A DNA stretch of 19,923 nt from Betaproteobacteria bacterium (GCA_005882155.1 VBCQ01000359.1:1-19923), one strand, 5' to 3'; numbered from the stretch's first letter, positions 6,476 through 17,434 are shown. The notes: generated by a model from the sequence alone, not told the origin. Translations and numbers: made by a program.

Positions 6476-7615
6476 ATGAACACTCTCGACGATCCGCAGC
6501 ACGACCACGAAGTCGGCAACCGCGACAGCACGCTGGACACGACCCGCATCGACGACGTGCGCATCGGCGCAGTGCGCCCGCTGATCACGCCGGCGCTGCT
6601 GCAAGAGCGGGTGCCGCTGCGCGACGGCACGCTGGCGCTCGTCGAGCGCAGCCGCGTGGCAATCGCCGACGTGCTGCATGGGCGCGACGACCGGCTCGTC
6701 GTCGTCGTCGGCCCGTGCTCGATTCACGACCACGATCAGGCGCTCGACTACGCGCAGCGCTTGAAGGCGGTCGCCGACTCGCTGCAGTCCGAGCTGCTAA
6801 TCGTCATGCGCGCCTACTTCGAGAAGCCGCGCACCACCGTCGGCTGGAAGGGCTACATCAACGATCCGCACCTCGACGGCAGCTTCGCGATCAATGAAGG
6901 ACTGGAGCGCGCGCGCCGCTTGCTGCTCGATCTCACGTCACTCGGCCTGCCGACCGGCACCGAATTCCTCGACCTGCTGAGCCCGCAGTTCATCGCCGAC
7001 CTCGTCGCCTGGGGCGCGATCGGCGCGCGAACGACCGAGAGCCAAAGCCATCGCCAACTCGCGTCGGGACTGAGCTGCCCGATTGGATTCAAGAACGGCA
7101 CCGACGGCAGCATCCAGGTCGCAGCCGACGCGATCCTCGCGGCACGCGCGCCGCACGCATTCATGGGCATGACGAAGATGGGTATGGCCGCGATCTTCGA
7201 GACGCGCGGCAACGACGACTGCCATGTGATCCTGCGCGGCGGCAAGTCGCCGAACTACGACGCCGCGCATGTCGCGTCGGCGTGCGACGCACTGCGCAAC
7301 GCCGGCTTGCGCGAGCAGGTAATGATCGACGTGTCGCACGCCAACAGCAGCAAGCAACACCGCCGGCAAATCGCCGTCGCCCACGACGTGGCCGAGCAGG
7401 TCGCGGCGGGCGAGCGGCGCATCACCGGCGTGATGATCGAGAGTCACCTCGAGGAAGGGCGGCAGGATTTGGTGCCCGGTGTCGCGCTGAAGCCGGGGGT
7501 CTCGATCACCGACGCGTGCATCGGGTTTGCGCAGACGGTGCCGGTGTTGCAGGAATTGGCGGCGGCTGTGGCGGCGCGGCGAAAGCTGCAACCTCGTGAC
7601 CCCCGTTCGCCCTGA
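6476..7615 (+). CDS. aroG: 3-deoxy-7-phosphoheptulonate (DAHP) synthase, class I
   Basis: A 379-residue enzyme joining phosphoenolpyruvate and erythrose 4-phosphate, the first step of aromatic amino acid synthesis. Class I (AroFGH) signatures are all present: VVVVGPCSIHD (75-85), MRAYFEKPRTTVGWKGYINDP (111-131), GTEFLDLLSPQF, GARTTESQSHRQLASGLSCP and GFKNGTDGSIQVA, and ILRGGKSPNY. The metal ligands of E. coli AroG (C61, H268, E302, D326) correspond here to C81, H288, E322 and D346, a constant offset of 20, so the core is unbroken. The roughly 20 extra N-terminal residues explain that offset. Which aromatic amino acid inhibits it cannot be decided by eye, so the symbol is generic. The last four residues (PRSP) and the TGA stop are encoded by the dispersed repeat that starts at 7602. 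Confidence 0.95.
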   Translation: MNTLDDPQHDHEVGNRDSTLDTTRIDDVRIGAVRPLITPALLQERVPLRDGTLALVERSRVAIADVLHGRDDRLVVVVGPCSIHDHDQALDYAQRLKAVADSLQSELLIVMRAYFEKPRTTVGWKGYINDPHLDGSFAINEGLERARRLLLDLTSLGLPTGTEFLDLLSPQFIADLVAWGAIGARTTESQSHRQLASGLSCPIGFKNGTDGSIQVAADAILAARAPHAFMGMTKMGMAAIFETRGNDDCHVILRGGKSPNYDAAHVASACDALRNAGLREQVMIDVSHANSSKQHRRQIAVAHDVAEQVAAGERRITGVMIESHLEEGRQDLVPGVALKPGVSITDACIGFAQTVPVLQELAAAVAARRKLQPRDPRSP

Positions 7616-7732
7616 GCTTGTCCTTCGACAGGCTCAGGATGATCGGAAATACCAATCCCGTTCGCCCTGAGCTTGTCCTTCGACAGGCTCAGGATGATCG
7701 GAAATACCAATCCCGTTCGCCCTGAGCTTGTC
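7602..7732. repeat. 55-bp tandem repeat, two full copies and a 21-nt third
   Basis: Two directly adjacent 55-nt units, 7602-7656 and 7657-7711, look identical. A third begins at 7712 and follows the unit for 21 nt before diverging into GAAGGG. Each full unit holds the dispersed repeat core CCCGTTCGCCCTGAGCTTGTC, a facing half, and a spacer GATGATCGGAAATACCAAT. The first unit begins inside the DAHP synthase gene and provides its stop codon. Confidence 0.9.
7611..7693. terminator. Two identical repeat hairpins after the DAHP synthase gene
   Basis: Hairpin 1 has arms 7611-7622 and 7627-7638, loop CTTC; hairpin 2 is the same structure at 7666-7677 and 7682-7693. Each stem is 12 bp with a single non-Watson-Crick position (G-U on the plus strand). 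There is no U-run, so intrinsic termination is uncertain; a role as 3'-end stabiliser or bidirectional barrier between the convergent DAHP synthase and creA genes is plausible. The DAHP synthase stop codon (7613-7615) is inside the first stem. Confidence 0.45.
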
Positions 7733-7780
7733 GAAGGGTTGCTCAGCCCGAACGGAGTTGTTTGCTCAGGGCGAAGGGGC
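7712..7780. repeat. Degenerate copies of the dispersed repeat in both orientations
   Basis: After the tandem units come a forward copy (7712-7738), an inverted copy GCTCAGCCCGAACGG (7741-7755) and an inverted fragment GCTCAGGGCGAA (7764-7775). The forward CCGTTCG..CTGAGC and the inverted copy can pair over 15 nt with two mismatches. The block ends 3 nt before the creA stop codon. The same family recurs at 17422-17590. Confidence 0.8.
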
Positions 7781-7783
7781 GTT

Positions 7784-8248
7784 TCACTTCACGGGAATCA
7801 CGGTCGCCCGATCCACCGGCACAGCGGTAATGCTGTTCTTCGGCGAGCCTTCGATCAGCCGATCCGAGTAGGTCAAATACACCAGCGTGTTGCGCTTGCG
7901 GTCGACGATGCGCACGATGCGCAGCTTCTTGAACAGCACCGACAGGCGCTCGCTGAACACTTCTTCCTGCACCGGCAGCGGCTGGCTGAACGAGATCGGG
8001 CCGACCTGACGGCAGGCGATCGATGCTTCGGCCTTGTCTTCGGCGATGCCGAGCGCGCCCGTGATGCCGCCGGTCTTGGCGCGCGAGACATGGCAGGTCA
8101 CGCCGCCGACCTTCGGATCGTCGTAGGCCTCGACGATGATCTTGTGGTCCGGGCCGATGAGCTTGAAAACGGTGTTGACTTCGCCCAGCTGCTCGGCGCC
8201 GGCGACGGCGGCGAACGACAGCAGAGCGAGCAGAACGAGCTTGTTCAC
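7784..8248 (-). CDS. creA: CreA family exported protein
   Basis: A 154-residue protein from a GTG start, close to the length of E. coli CreA. A cleavable signal peptide is visible (MNKLVLLALLSFAAVAGA, cut likely before EQLGEV). The mature part carries the CreA pattern: EVNTVFKLIGPDHKIIVEAYDDP, GVTCHVSRAKTGGI, IACRQVGPISF, RIVRIVDRKRNTLVYLTYSD and SPKNSITAVPV, including the two conserved Cys (C54 and C82) that may form a disulfide in the periplasm. The function of CreA is unknown; despite the name it is not part of the CreBC two-component pair and no such pair adjoins it. The start is fixed by AAAGGA 6 nt upstream. It follows the small gene at 8268 by 19 nt, so the two are probably co-transcribed. 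Confidence 0.92.
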   Translation of the reverse strand: MNKLVLLALLSFAAVAGAEQLGEVNTVFKLIGPDHKIIVEAYDDPKVGGVTCHVSRAKTGGITGALGIAEDKAEASIACRQVGPISFSQPLPVQEEVFSERLSVLFKKLRIVRIVDRKRNTLVYLTYSDRLIEGSPKNSITAVPVDRATVIPVK

Positions 8249-8254
8249 GAGAGG

Positions 8255-8260
8255 TCCTTT
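8255..8260 (-). promoter_or_regulatory. Ribosome binding site of creA
   Basis: AAAGGA on the minus strand, 6 nt before the GTG at 8248. It decides the GTG start, which puts the signal peptide at the very N-terminus; longer readings to upstream ATG codons would bury it. Confidence 0.7.
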
Positions 8261-8267
8261 CCGAACG

Positions 8268-8507
8268 TCACTTGCGAGTGATTTTCGGCGAACCTTTGTC
8301 TTTCTCGTCGGGCGGGAAGCTGTCGAGAAACTCCGCGGGCAACTTGTCGAGCGGCTGCTCGCTGATGTCCAGCCCACGCTCGAGCTCGAGCGAAGAGTCG
8401 TGCCAGCGCTCGGGCTCGACGTCCTCGCCCGGATCGAGGCGATCGATCACGGTGTCGTGCCATTCGACGGGCGGCTTGGCAGGACGACGTTTGGGTGGCT
8501 TGACCAT
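8268..8507 (-). CDS. Small hypothetical protein upstream of creA
   Basis: A 79-residue product I do not recognise. It starts with a basic stretch (MVKPPKRRPAKPP) and continues with an acidic tryptophan-containing middle, VEWHDTVIDRLDPGEDVEPE then RWHDSSLELERGLDISEQPL, in which WHD occurs twice in a roughly 20-residue spacing. It ends in a charged tail (PPDEKDKGSPKITRK). No signal peptide or membrane segment. I chose the ATG at 8507 because further upstream the reading loses this character and crosses the gap after the cyclase gene; the Shine-Dalgarno is weak. It precedes creA by 19 nt, which is the main reason to believe it is a gene. Confidence 0.6.
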   Translation of the reverse strand: MVKPPKRRPAKPPVEWHDTVIDRLDPGEDVEPERWHDSSLELERGLDISEQPLDKLPAEFLDSFPPDEKDKGSPKITRK

Positions 8508-8552
8508 GGCGCTGAACAATCCGACGACAGACGTGACGGAATGTAACGCTAC

Positions 8553-8572
8553 CGTATGGCACTGACCATACG
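8553..8572. other. Perfect inverted repeat upstream of the small gene and creA
   Basis: CGTATGG (8553-8559), a 6-nt spacer CACTGA, then CCATACG (8566-8572). It lies in the 97-nt gap between the end of the GGEEF cyclase gene and the small gene, about 45 nt before the latter's start codon. The symmetry and spacing fit an operator; the lack of a GC-rich stem and U-run argues against a terminator. Confidence 0.4.
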
Positions 8573-8604
8573 TAGTTCCCGAACCGGCCGCCGTTCGAGC
8601 CCTG

Positions 8605-10389
8605 TCAAGCAACGCAGGTGCGGTTCTTCCCGGTGCGCTTCGCCTCGTACAGCGCTTGGTCGGCGCGCTCCAGCGCATCTTCGATCCGCTCGCCTTCGCG
8701 GTAGGTCGTGACCCCCGCCGAGAAGGTCACGAAGATCTGCTTTTGCTCGTGCATGAACAGGCCGCCGCTCAACGAGCGCTGCAAGCGGGTGAGGATCTGC
8801 TGGCCTTCGTCAACGGGCGTGTCGGGCAGCAGCATGACGAACTCTTCACCGCCGTAGCGCGCCACCTTGTCGGTCGGGCGCAGGCTCTTGCTGACCACAG
8901 CCGCGAGCGACTTCAGCGCCACGTCGCCGACGCTGTGGCCGAGCTCGTCATTCAGGCGCTTGAAGTTGTCGATATCGAGCAGGCCGATCGACAGGCTGCT
9001 GCCGCCGCGCTCCATGCGCGAGCGCTCGGCGTCGAACGCCTGCAACAGGCCACGCCGGTTGGCGATTTGCGTCAGCTGATCGGTCGACACCTCGTCGGAC
9101 AGGCGGCGCAGTTCGCTCTCGAGCTCGCCGACGCGCTGCGTCAAGTCAGTGGCCTTGGCGTGCTCGTCCTGCAGGCGCTGCTGCGTCTGCGCGACCAGCG
9201 CCTGCACGGTGCGGCTTTCCTCGACCATCTCGCGCACGACACCGGCCAGGCTCTCGAGCGTGTCGGCCTTCTCGATCACGTCGGCATAGCGGCCCACGCT
9301 CTCGTGAAAGCGCCCGGTTTGCGAGCCCAGCTCGCCGAGCTCGGAGAGCATGCGGTTGATCAGCGACTTGAGTGCATCGCGCGCGCGCTCGCGCTCGGCG
9401 CGCAGCTGGCTCTGGCGCTCGCGCGTCGTCGTCAGCAATTCGCTGACCGACTTGACGCCGCGCGCGGTCAGGCCTTCTTCGATCTTCAGCCGCATCGCGT
9501 CGCACTGGCCCTTCGCCCAGCTGTCGTTCTCGGCCAGGTCGGTGAGGCTCGTGGTCAGCTCCTTGCACAGGCTACCGAGTTGCTCGAGCAGGTAGTGGCG
9601 ATGCTCGAGCACGCGATCGGCGCGTTGGCACAGCGCGGCCAGCTCGTCGGCGAGCGGCGGCTTCGCACCCTCGGACTGCAGCCGCCGCGTCACCGCAGCA
9701 ATCGCGGCAGCGAGGGTGCGCCCTTCGGCCTCCTGCGTCGGCAGCGCATGCGCGAGCGTGCCGTCGAAGCTCGCGACGACGCGGTTCCATTCGGCGGGCG
9801 CAGCGCCGGCTTCGGGCGCATCGAGGTCGATCCGCGAAATCGATTCTTCAAGCGCCTGCGGCCGCGTGTCTTCAGCCACATCGAGCGGCGCCATGCCCGA
9901 CACCGGAATCTCGCTGTCGGCGCCTTCCGGCGTCTCGGTCTCCCAGCTCGCGACGAGCTGGCGCAGCCGCTGCTGCAAGCGGCTCGCATCGCCGCGGCTG
10001 CCGCCGAGCACGCGCTGCAAGCTGTCTTTCTTGCGTGCGCTGGTCCATTGGCGGCTGCGCCGCTCGACGCCGCGAACGATGCGATCGATCAGCCCCGCCA
10101 GCTGCTCGCCGCTCGCGTCGGGTGCATCGAGCAGCCGCTCGGCCTGCTCCCACCGGCCCTCGGCGACGGCCGTGTTCAGTGTCGTTGCAGCGTCGCTATC
10201 GAACGAGCGCGCTACCAGCCGCTCGACGACACGCTGCGCGCGCTCGGGCAGCGCGGGCGGCGCCTCGCTGCCTCCGCCGGCCTCCTGCTGATAAGCGCGC
10301 GTGTAGTTCTCGGGTGTCGGCTCGAGCTTGCCGACCGCCAGGCGCCGCAGCGCGGCCTTGGCGAGTTGCGCAGGAGTTTGCTCCGCCAC
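8605..10389 (-). CDS. Diguanylate cyclase with long N-terminal helical region
   Basis: A 594-residue cytoplasmic protein. The GGDEF domain (about 430-592) opens STDQLTQIANRRGLLQAFDAE, has LLDIDNFKRLNDELGHSVGD, the active-site GGEEF at 513-517 and the inhibitory RxxD site (RPTD, 504-507) at standard spacing, so an active, product-inhibited cyclase is expected. The N-terminus contains LAKAALRRLAVGKLEPTPENYTRAYQ, a motif I recognise from the start of other proteobacterial cyclases, followed by about 300 residues of mostly helix and a heptad-like coiled coil (about 325-435) that should drive dimerisation. No receiver, PAS or membrane segment. The start is a GTG 18 nt after the stop of the GGDEF-EAL regulator, with only a weak GGTCGG upstream. 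The spacing indicates one operon with the phosphorelay genes. Confidence 0.92.
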   Translation of the reverse strand: MAEQTPAQLAKAALRRLAVGKLEPTPENYTRAYQQEAGGGSEAPPALPERAQRVVERLVARSFDSDAATTLNTAVAEGRWEQAERLLDAPDASGEQLAGLIDRIVRGVERRSRQWTSARKKDSLQRVLGGSRGDASRLQQRLRQLVASWETETPEGADSEIPVSGMAPLDVAEDTRPQALEESISRIDLDAPEAGAAPAEWNRVVASFDGTLAHALPTQEAEGRTLAAAIAAVTRRLQSEGAKPPLADELAALCQRADRVLEHRHYLLEQLGSLCKELTTSLTDLAENDSWAKGQCDAMRLKIEEGLTARGVKSVSELLTTTRERQSQLRAERERARDALKSLINRMLSELGELGSQTGRFHESVGRYADVIEKADTLESLAGVVREMVEESRTVQALVAQTQQRLQDEHAKATDLTQRVGELESELRRLSDEVSTDQLTQIANRRGLLQAFDAERSRMERGGSSLSIGLLDIDNFKRLNDELGHSVGDVALKSLAAVVSKSLRPTDKVARYGGEEFVMLLPDTPVDEGQQILTRLQRSLSGGLFMHEQKQIFVTFSAGVTTYREGERIEDALERADQALYEAKRTGKNRTCVA

Positions 10390-10407
10390 GACCGACCACG
10401 CAGCCGA

Positions 10408-12659
10408 TCAGGCAGCCGGCGTGGCGCGGGTCCCGCGCGCTTCGGCCGCGCGCAGCGCTTCGGCCACATCGGCATCGCCGGCCTTGCCGATCCACGGCGC
10501 CTTCTTCGGCAGCACCGTCTGTTGCAGCCACAGCTCGATGTCGTCGGGCATCAGCGGCTTGCTGAACAGAAAGCCCTGCATCACGCCGCAGCCCAGGCGA
10601 TGCAGCACTTCCATCTGGCGCAGGTTCTCGACGCCTTCGGCGATCACGCGCAGGCCGAGCGAGCGGGCCAGCGCGATGATCGCGGTGACCACCGCCGAAC
10701 TCTGCGGCGTGAGGCCAAGGTCGCGAACGAACGAGCGGTCGACCTTCAGCTCGCTGATCGGCAAGGTGGTCAGGTAGGCGAGCGACGAGTAGCCGGTGCC
10801 GAAGTCGTCGATCGAGATCTCGACGCCGATTTCGTTCAAGCGGTGCAGCGACGGGATGACGTTCTGCAAATCCTTCATCAGCCCCGTCTCGGTGATCTCG
10901 AGCTCGATCGCGTGGTGCGGCACGCCATACTGCGTGACCGCTTGATGGATGTGCTCGACCAGGTCGGTGCGCTCGAACAGGCGGTTCGGCAGGTTCACCG
11001 CGATCGAGTCGGCGAAGCCGAAATTGTCTTGCCAGATCCGCGCCTGCCGGGCCGCTTCGCGAATCGCCCATTCGCTCAAGGGAATGATCAGCCCGGTCTC
11101 TTCGGCGAGCGGAATGAATTCGCCCGGCGGCACCAGCACGCCGTTGCGGTTCCAGCGCATCAGCGCCTCGGCGCCGACCATCCGCGCCGCGCGCACGTCG
11201 ACCTTCGGCTGGTAGTGCAGCACGAGCTCGTTGCGTTCGATCGCCTTGTGCAACGCGCTTTCGAGCTCGAGCTTCTCGCGGCCCTTGCCCGCAAGCTGTG
11301 GCCGGTACAGCGACGCCGCGTTGCGTCCCTGTGCCTTCACCGAGTACATCGCGACGTCGGAGTTGCGCATCAGGTCGGCGACCGACAGCCCGTCGCGCGG
11401 GAACATCGCGATGCCGACGCTCGCGGTGACGAAGCACTCCTGCCCGCCGACGAAGATCGGCTCGCGCATCAGGTCGAGGATGCGCACCGCGACGCGCTCG
11501 GCGTCGCGCTCGTCGACCACTTCGGGCAGCAGCGCGACGAACTCGTCGCCGCCGAGGCGGCCAACGGCCTCGAGCGTGCGATGCGAGCGCGAGCCCATCG
11601 CCTCGAGCGAGCTTTCCATCACCTGGTCGGAGTGGCGCACGCAGGAGCGCAGGCGGCGCGCGACTTCCATCAGCAATTCGTCGCCGGCGCCGTGGCCGAG
11701 CGTGTCGTTGATGATCTTGAAGCGGTCGAGGTCGATCAGCAGCAGGCTCACCTGATGGCCGAGCCGGCGTGCGTATTCGAGCGCGCGCTCGGTGCGCCAG
11801 ATCAGTTGGCGGCGATTCGGCAGGCCGGTCAGCGCGTCGAAGTTGGCGAGGTGGCGGATCTTGTCTTCGGCCATGCGCCGGTCGGTCACGTCCTGCACGA
11901 TGCCGGTGTAGCCGACGAGGTTGCCGTGCTCGTTGAACTCGGGCTCGGCCTCGGTGTGGATGATGCGCTGGCGGCCATCGGCCAAGGTCACCGGGATGTC
12001 GGTCGCGAGCACCGAGCTGTGGCTCATCACGTCGTGCAGCACCGTGATGAAGCCGCTGCGGTCTTCCGGCGGCAGCATGCGCAGCATCTGGCGGAACTCG
12101 AGCCGGATCCCCGGCCCGAGGCCGAACACGCGCAGGCCTTCGACCGAGAACACCAGCCCGCCCTGCTCGCGCTTCCAGTCGAAGCTGCCCATGCGCGCCA
12201 GGTCTTGTGCGCGTGCGAGCTTGGACTTGCTGCGTTCGAGCTCGAGCCGCGTGCGTGACGAGCGCAGCAGGTAGCGCAGCCGCCCGGCCAAGAGGCTCCA
12301 GTGGGTCGACTTGACGAAGAAGTCGGTGGCGCCAGCCTCGTAGGCGCGGTTGATCGACGCGTCGTCGTCGAGGCCGGTGAGCATCAGCACCGGCAGCGAT
12401 TCGAAGCCCGGCAGACCGCGCAGCTCGCGGCAGGTTTGAAAGCCGTCCATGCCCGGCATCAAGGCGTCGAGAACGACGACGTCGGGCAGCCAGTCGGCGA
12501 GCACCTGGATCGCGCGCTCGCCGCTCGTCGCCTCAGTGATCGCAAAGCCGCGCTCGCGCAATGCGATCGACGTCAACAGCAAATTGACCTCGTCGTCATC
12601 GACCAGCAGTATCCGTGGCTGACCCGGCGGATCCTCGTCGGTCAGCGCAACGCTTGGAT

Positions 12660-12663
<4 letters not shown>
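10408..12663 (-). CDS. Response regulator with REC-PAS-GGDEF-EAL, c-di-GMP turnover
   Basis: A 751-residue regulator. REC about 17-133 (RILLVDDDEVN; phospho-acceptor D66 in VVVLDALMPGMDG; K118). PAS about 150-262, ending GYTGIVQDVTDRR. GGDEF about 265-455, with DALTGLPNRR, LIDLDRFKIINDTLGH and an intact GGDEF (371-375). EAL about 460-705 with E499-A-L501, NLPNRLF, E589/E592 in LEITETG, DDFGTGYSS (619-627), K640-x-D642 and EGVE (676-679): the phosphodiesterase residues all look intact. Between RHSD (343-346) and GGDEF there are 24 residues instead of 5. The chosen ATG overlaps the kinase stop as ATGA, so translation is probably coupled. A longer reading to 12789 runs inside the kinase gene and is rejected. 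Probable phosphorelay output; net synthesis or breakdown cannot be read from sequence. Confidence 0.94.
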
Positions 12664-16064
<3,401 letters not shown>

Positions 16065-16206
16065 GCTGGGTCGGGTGAATGGATTCGCCGTCGGCCACCA
16101 AGCGCGACCGCTCGCGGCCCCGCAGGCTTGCCGGCCACGTCGGATTGATTTCGGCTCGGCACGAGCGAACTTGAACGACGACGGCGCGCACCGCGCGTCA
16201 GGTTCT

Positions 16207-16212
16207 TACAAT
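16207..16212 (+). promoter_or_regulatory. TACAAT -10 element 7 nt before a start codon
   Basis: TACAAT ends 7 nt before the ATG at 16220, so transcription starting at the usual distance would begin at or next to the start codon, giving a leaderless mRNA. No good -35 is seen at 17 nt (the sequence there is GC-only) and no Shine-Dalgarno is present. The remaining divergent gap 16065-16206 shows nothing else I can call. Confidence 0.4.
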
Positions 16213-16219
16213 CGCCGCC

Positions 16220-17434
16220 ATGATTCACACGCTTGCAGGGTGGGTCGCCCTGCTCGCGGTGGCGGCAGGGGTCGCCGGCATCGTCTGGCTGTGGCTGCGA
16301 CAGCGCCGCATCGGCGCCGAAGCGCGCGACACGCGGGTCGCGGCGCAAGGCCTCGCCGACCTGCTCGACGTCTGGCAATGGCGCAGCAGCGCCGACCATC
16401 GCCTCACCCAACTGCGCCCGCCGCAAGGCGCGCCGCCCGCAGCGTGGGCGACGCAAGCATCGAACGCGGCGGTGTGGACGCTATTCCGCGTCGCCGATGA
16501 AGCGGCGCTGCGCGCCTGCCTCGATGCGCATGCGCCGCTCGTCGACTTGAGCGTGAGCTTTCGCAGCGGCGACGGCGTGATCGCCAACGCGCGCTTGCGC
16601 GGCACGGCGCTCAGCGATGCGCAAGGTCGCTTTGCCGGCTACCTCGGCACGCTGCGGGTGCTCGACGCACAGCCCGCGCCGGCGCTGTTAACACCGACGG
16701 CGCCGGACAGCGTGCTGCCGTACAACGGCCACGACAACGGGTCGGACAGCGAGAGCGAGTCGTTCAGCTACACCGTGTCGCACGACCTGCGCGCGCCGAT
16801 CCGCGTCGTCGAAGGCTTCACGAAGATCCTCAAGGAAGACTACGGCCGTCTGCTCGACCGCATCGGCAACGACCACCTCGACCGCGTACTCGGCGCGGCG
16901 GCGCGAATGAACAGCATGATCGATGCATTGCTCGCGCTGTCGCAGCTGTCGACGCAGCCGCTCGCGCGCCAGCCGGTGAACCTGTCGCAGCTTGCCGGCT
17001 ACATCGCCGACGACTTGCGCCGCCAATCACCGGATCGGCAGGTCAAGATCCACATCGAGCCCGACCTGCAAGTGCAGGGCGACCCGACGCTGCTGCGCGT
17101 GGTGCTGGAGAACCTGCTCGGCAACGCGTGGAAGTACACGAGCAAATGTCGCGATGCGCAGATCTGGTTCGGCCGCGACCTGCAGCAAAGCGGCCGGCCA
17201 TTCATCGTCCGCGACAACGGCGCAGGCTTCGACATGCGCTTCGCGGACCGCTTGTTCGGCGTCTTCCAGCGCCTGCACAGCGCCAACGATTTCCCCGGCA
17301 CCGGCATCGGCCTCGCATCGGTACGCCGCATCGTCCGCCGCCATGGCGGCGAGGTCTGGGCCGAGTCGGAAGTGGATCGGGGGGCGAGTTTTTATTTTTC
17401 GCTGGGGACGCAGCCTTCACTCCGTTCGGGCTGA
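16220..17434 (+). CDS. Membrane-anchored sensor histidine kinase without receiver
   Basis: A 404-residue kinase. One N-terminal transmembrane helix (about 6-26, AGWVALLAVAAGVAGIVWLWL) is followed by a degenerate PAS-like region (about 45-150, ending GRFAGYLGTLRVLD) and a Ser/Asp/Glu-rich linker. HisKA carries H188 in FSYTVSHDLRAPIRVVEGF, the phytochrome-like type of phospho-acceptor box. The HATPase part has N302 in LLGNAWKYTS, DNGAGFDM (332-339), VFQRLHSANDFPGTGIGL and HGGEVWAES. No receiver or output domain, and no response regulator gene on the same strand, so its partner is unknown; it is divergent from the hybrid kinase. The last three residues (RSG) and the TGA stop come from the dispersed repeat at 17422, so the original C-terminus may have differed. 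Confidence 0.92.
   Translation: MIHTLAGWVALLAVAAGVAGIVWLWLRQRRIGAEARDTRVAAQGLADLLDVWQWRSSADHRLTQLRPPQGAPPAAWATQASNAAVWTLFRVADEAALRACLDAHAPLVDLSVSFRSGDGVIANARLRGTALSDAQGRFAGYLGTLRVLDAQPAPALLTPTAPDSVLPYNGHDNGSDSESESFSYTVSHDLRAPIRVVEGFTKILKEDYGRLLDRIGNDHLDRVLGAAARMNSMIDALLALSQLSTQPLARQPVNLSQLAGYIADDLRRQSPDRQVKIHIEPDLQVQGDPTLLRVVLENLLGNAWKYTSKCRDAQIWFGRDLQQSGRPFIVRDNGAGFDMRFADRLFGVFQRLHSANDFPGTGIGLASVRRIVRRHGGEVWAESEVDRGASFYFSLGTQPSLRSG

Noticed and set aside
6481..6540. Aromatic amino acid leader peptide or attenuator before DAHP synthase
   Set aside because: The 57-nt gap and the start of the gene show no run of Phe, Tyr or Trp codons and no terminator hairpin.
7444..7710. An open frame reading through the repeat cluster on the minus strand (LSLSKD-type peptides)
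   Set aside because: Peptides such as LSLSKD and PEPVEG are the usual translation artefact of this dispersed repeat.
7602..7732. CRISPR array
   Set aside because: The 55-nt units are directly adjacent with no unique spacers, and their internal hairpin belongs to a dispersed repeat family; no cas genes are present.
8249..8377. A longer N-terminus for CreA
   Set aside because: It would bury the signal peptide, and the GTG at 8248 has a clear AAAGGA at good spacing.
8656..12258. A 1200-codon open frame on the plus strand opposite the cyclase and GGDEF-EAL genes
   Set aside because: Its translation is Arg/Ala/Gln/His-rich with no domain, and it lies antisense to two genes with intact catalytic motifs. 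Long antisense frames are expected from strong third-position G+C bias.
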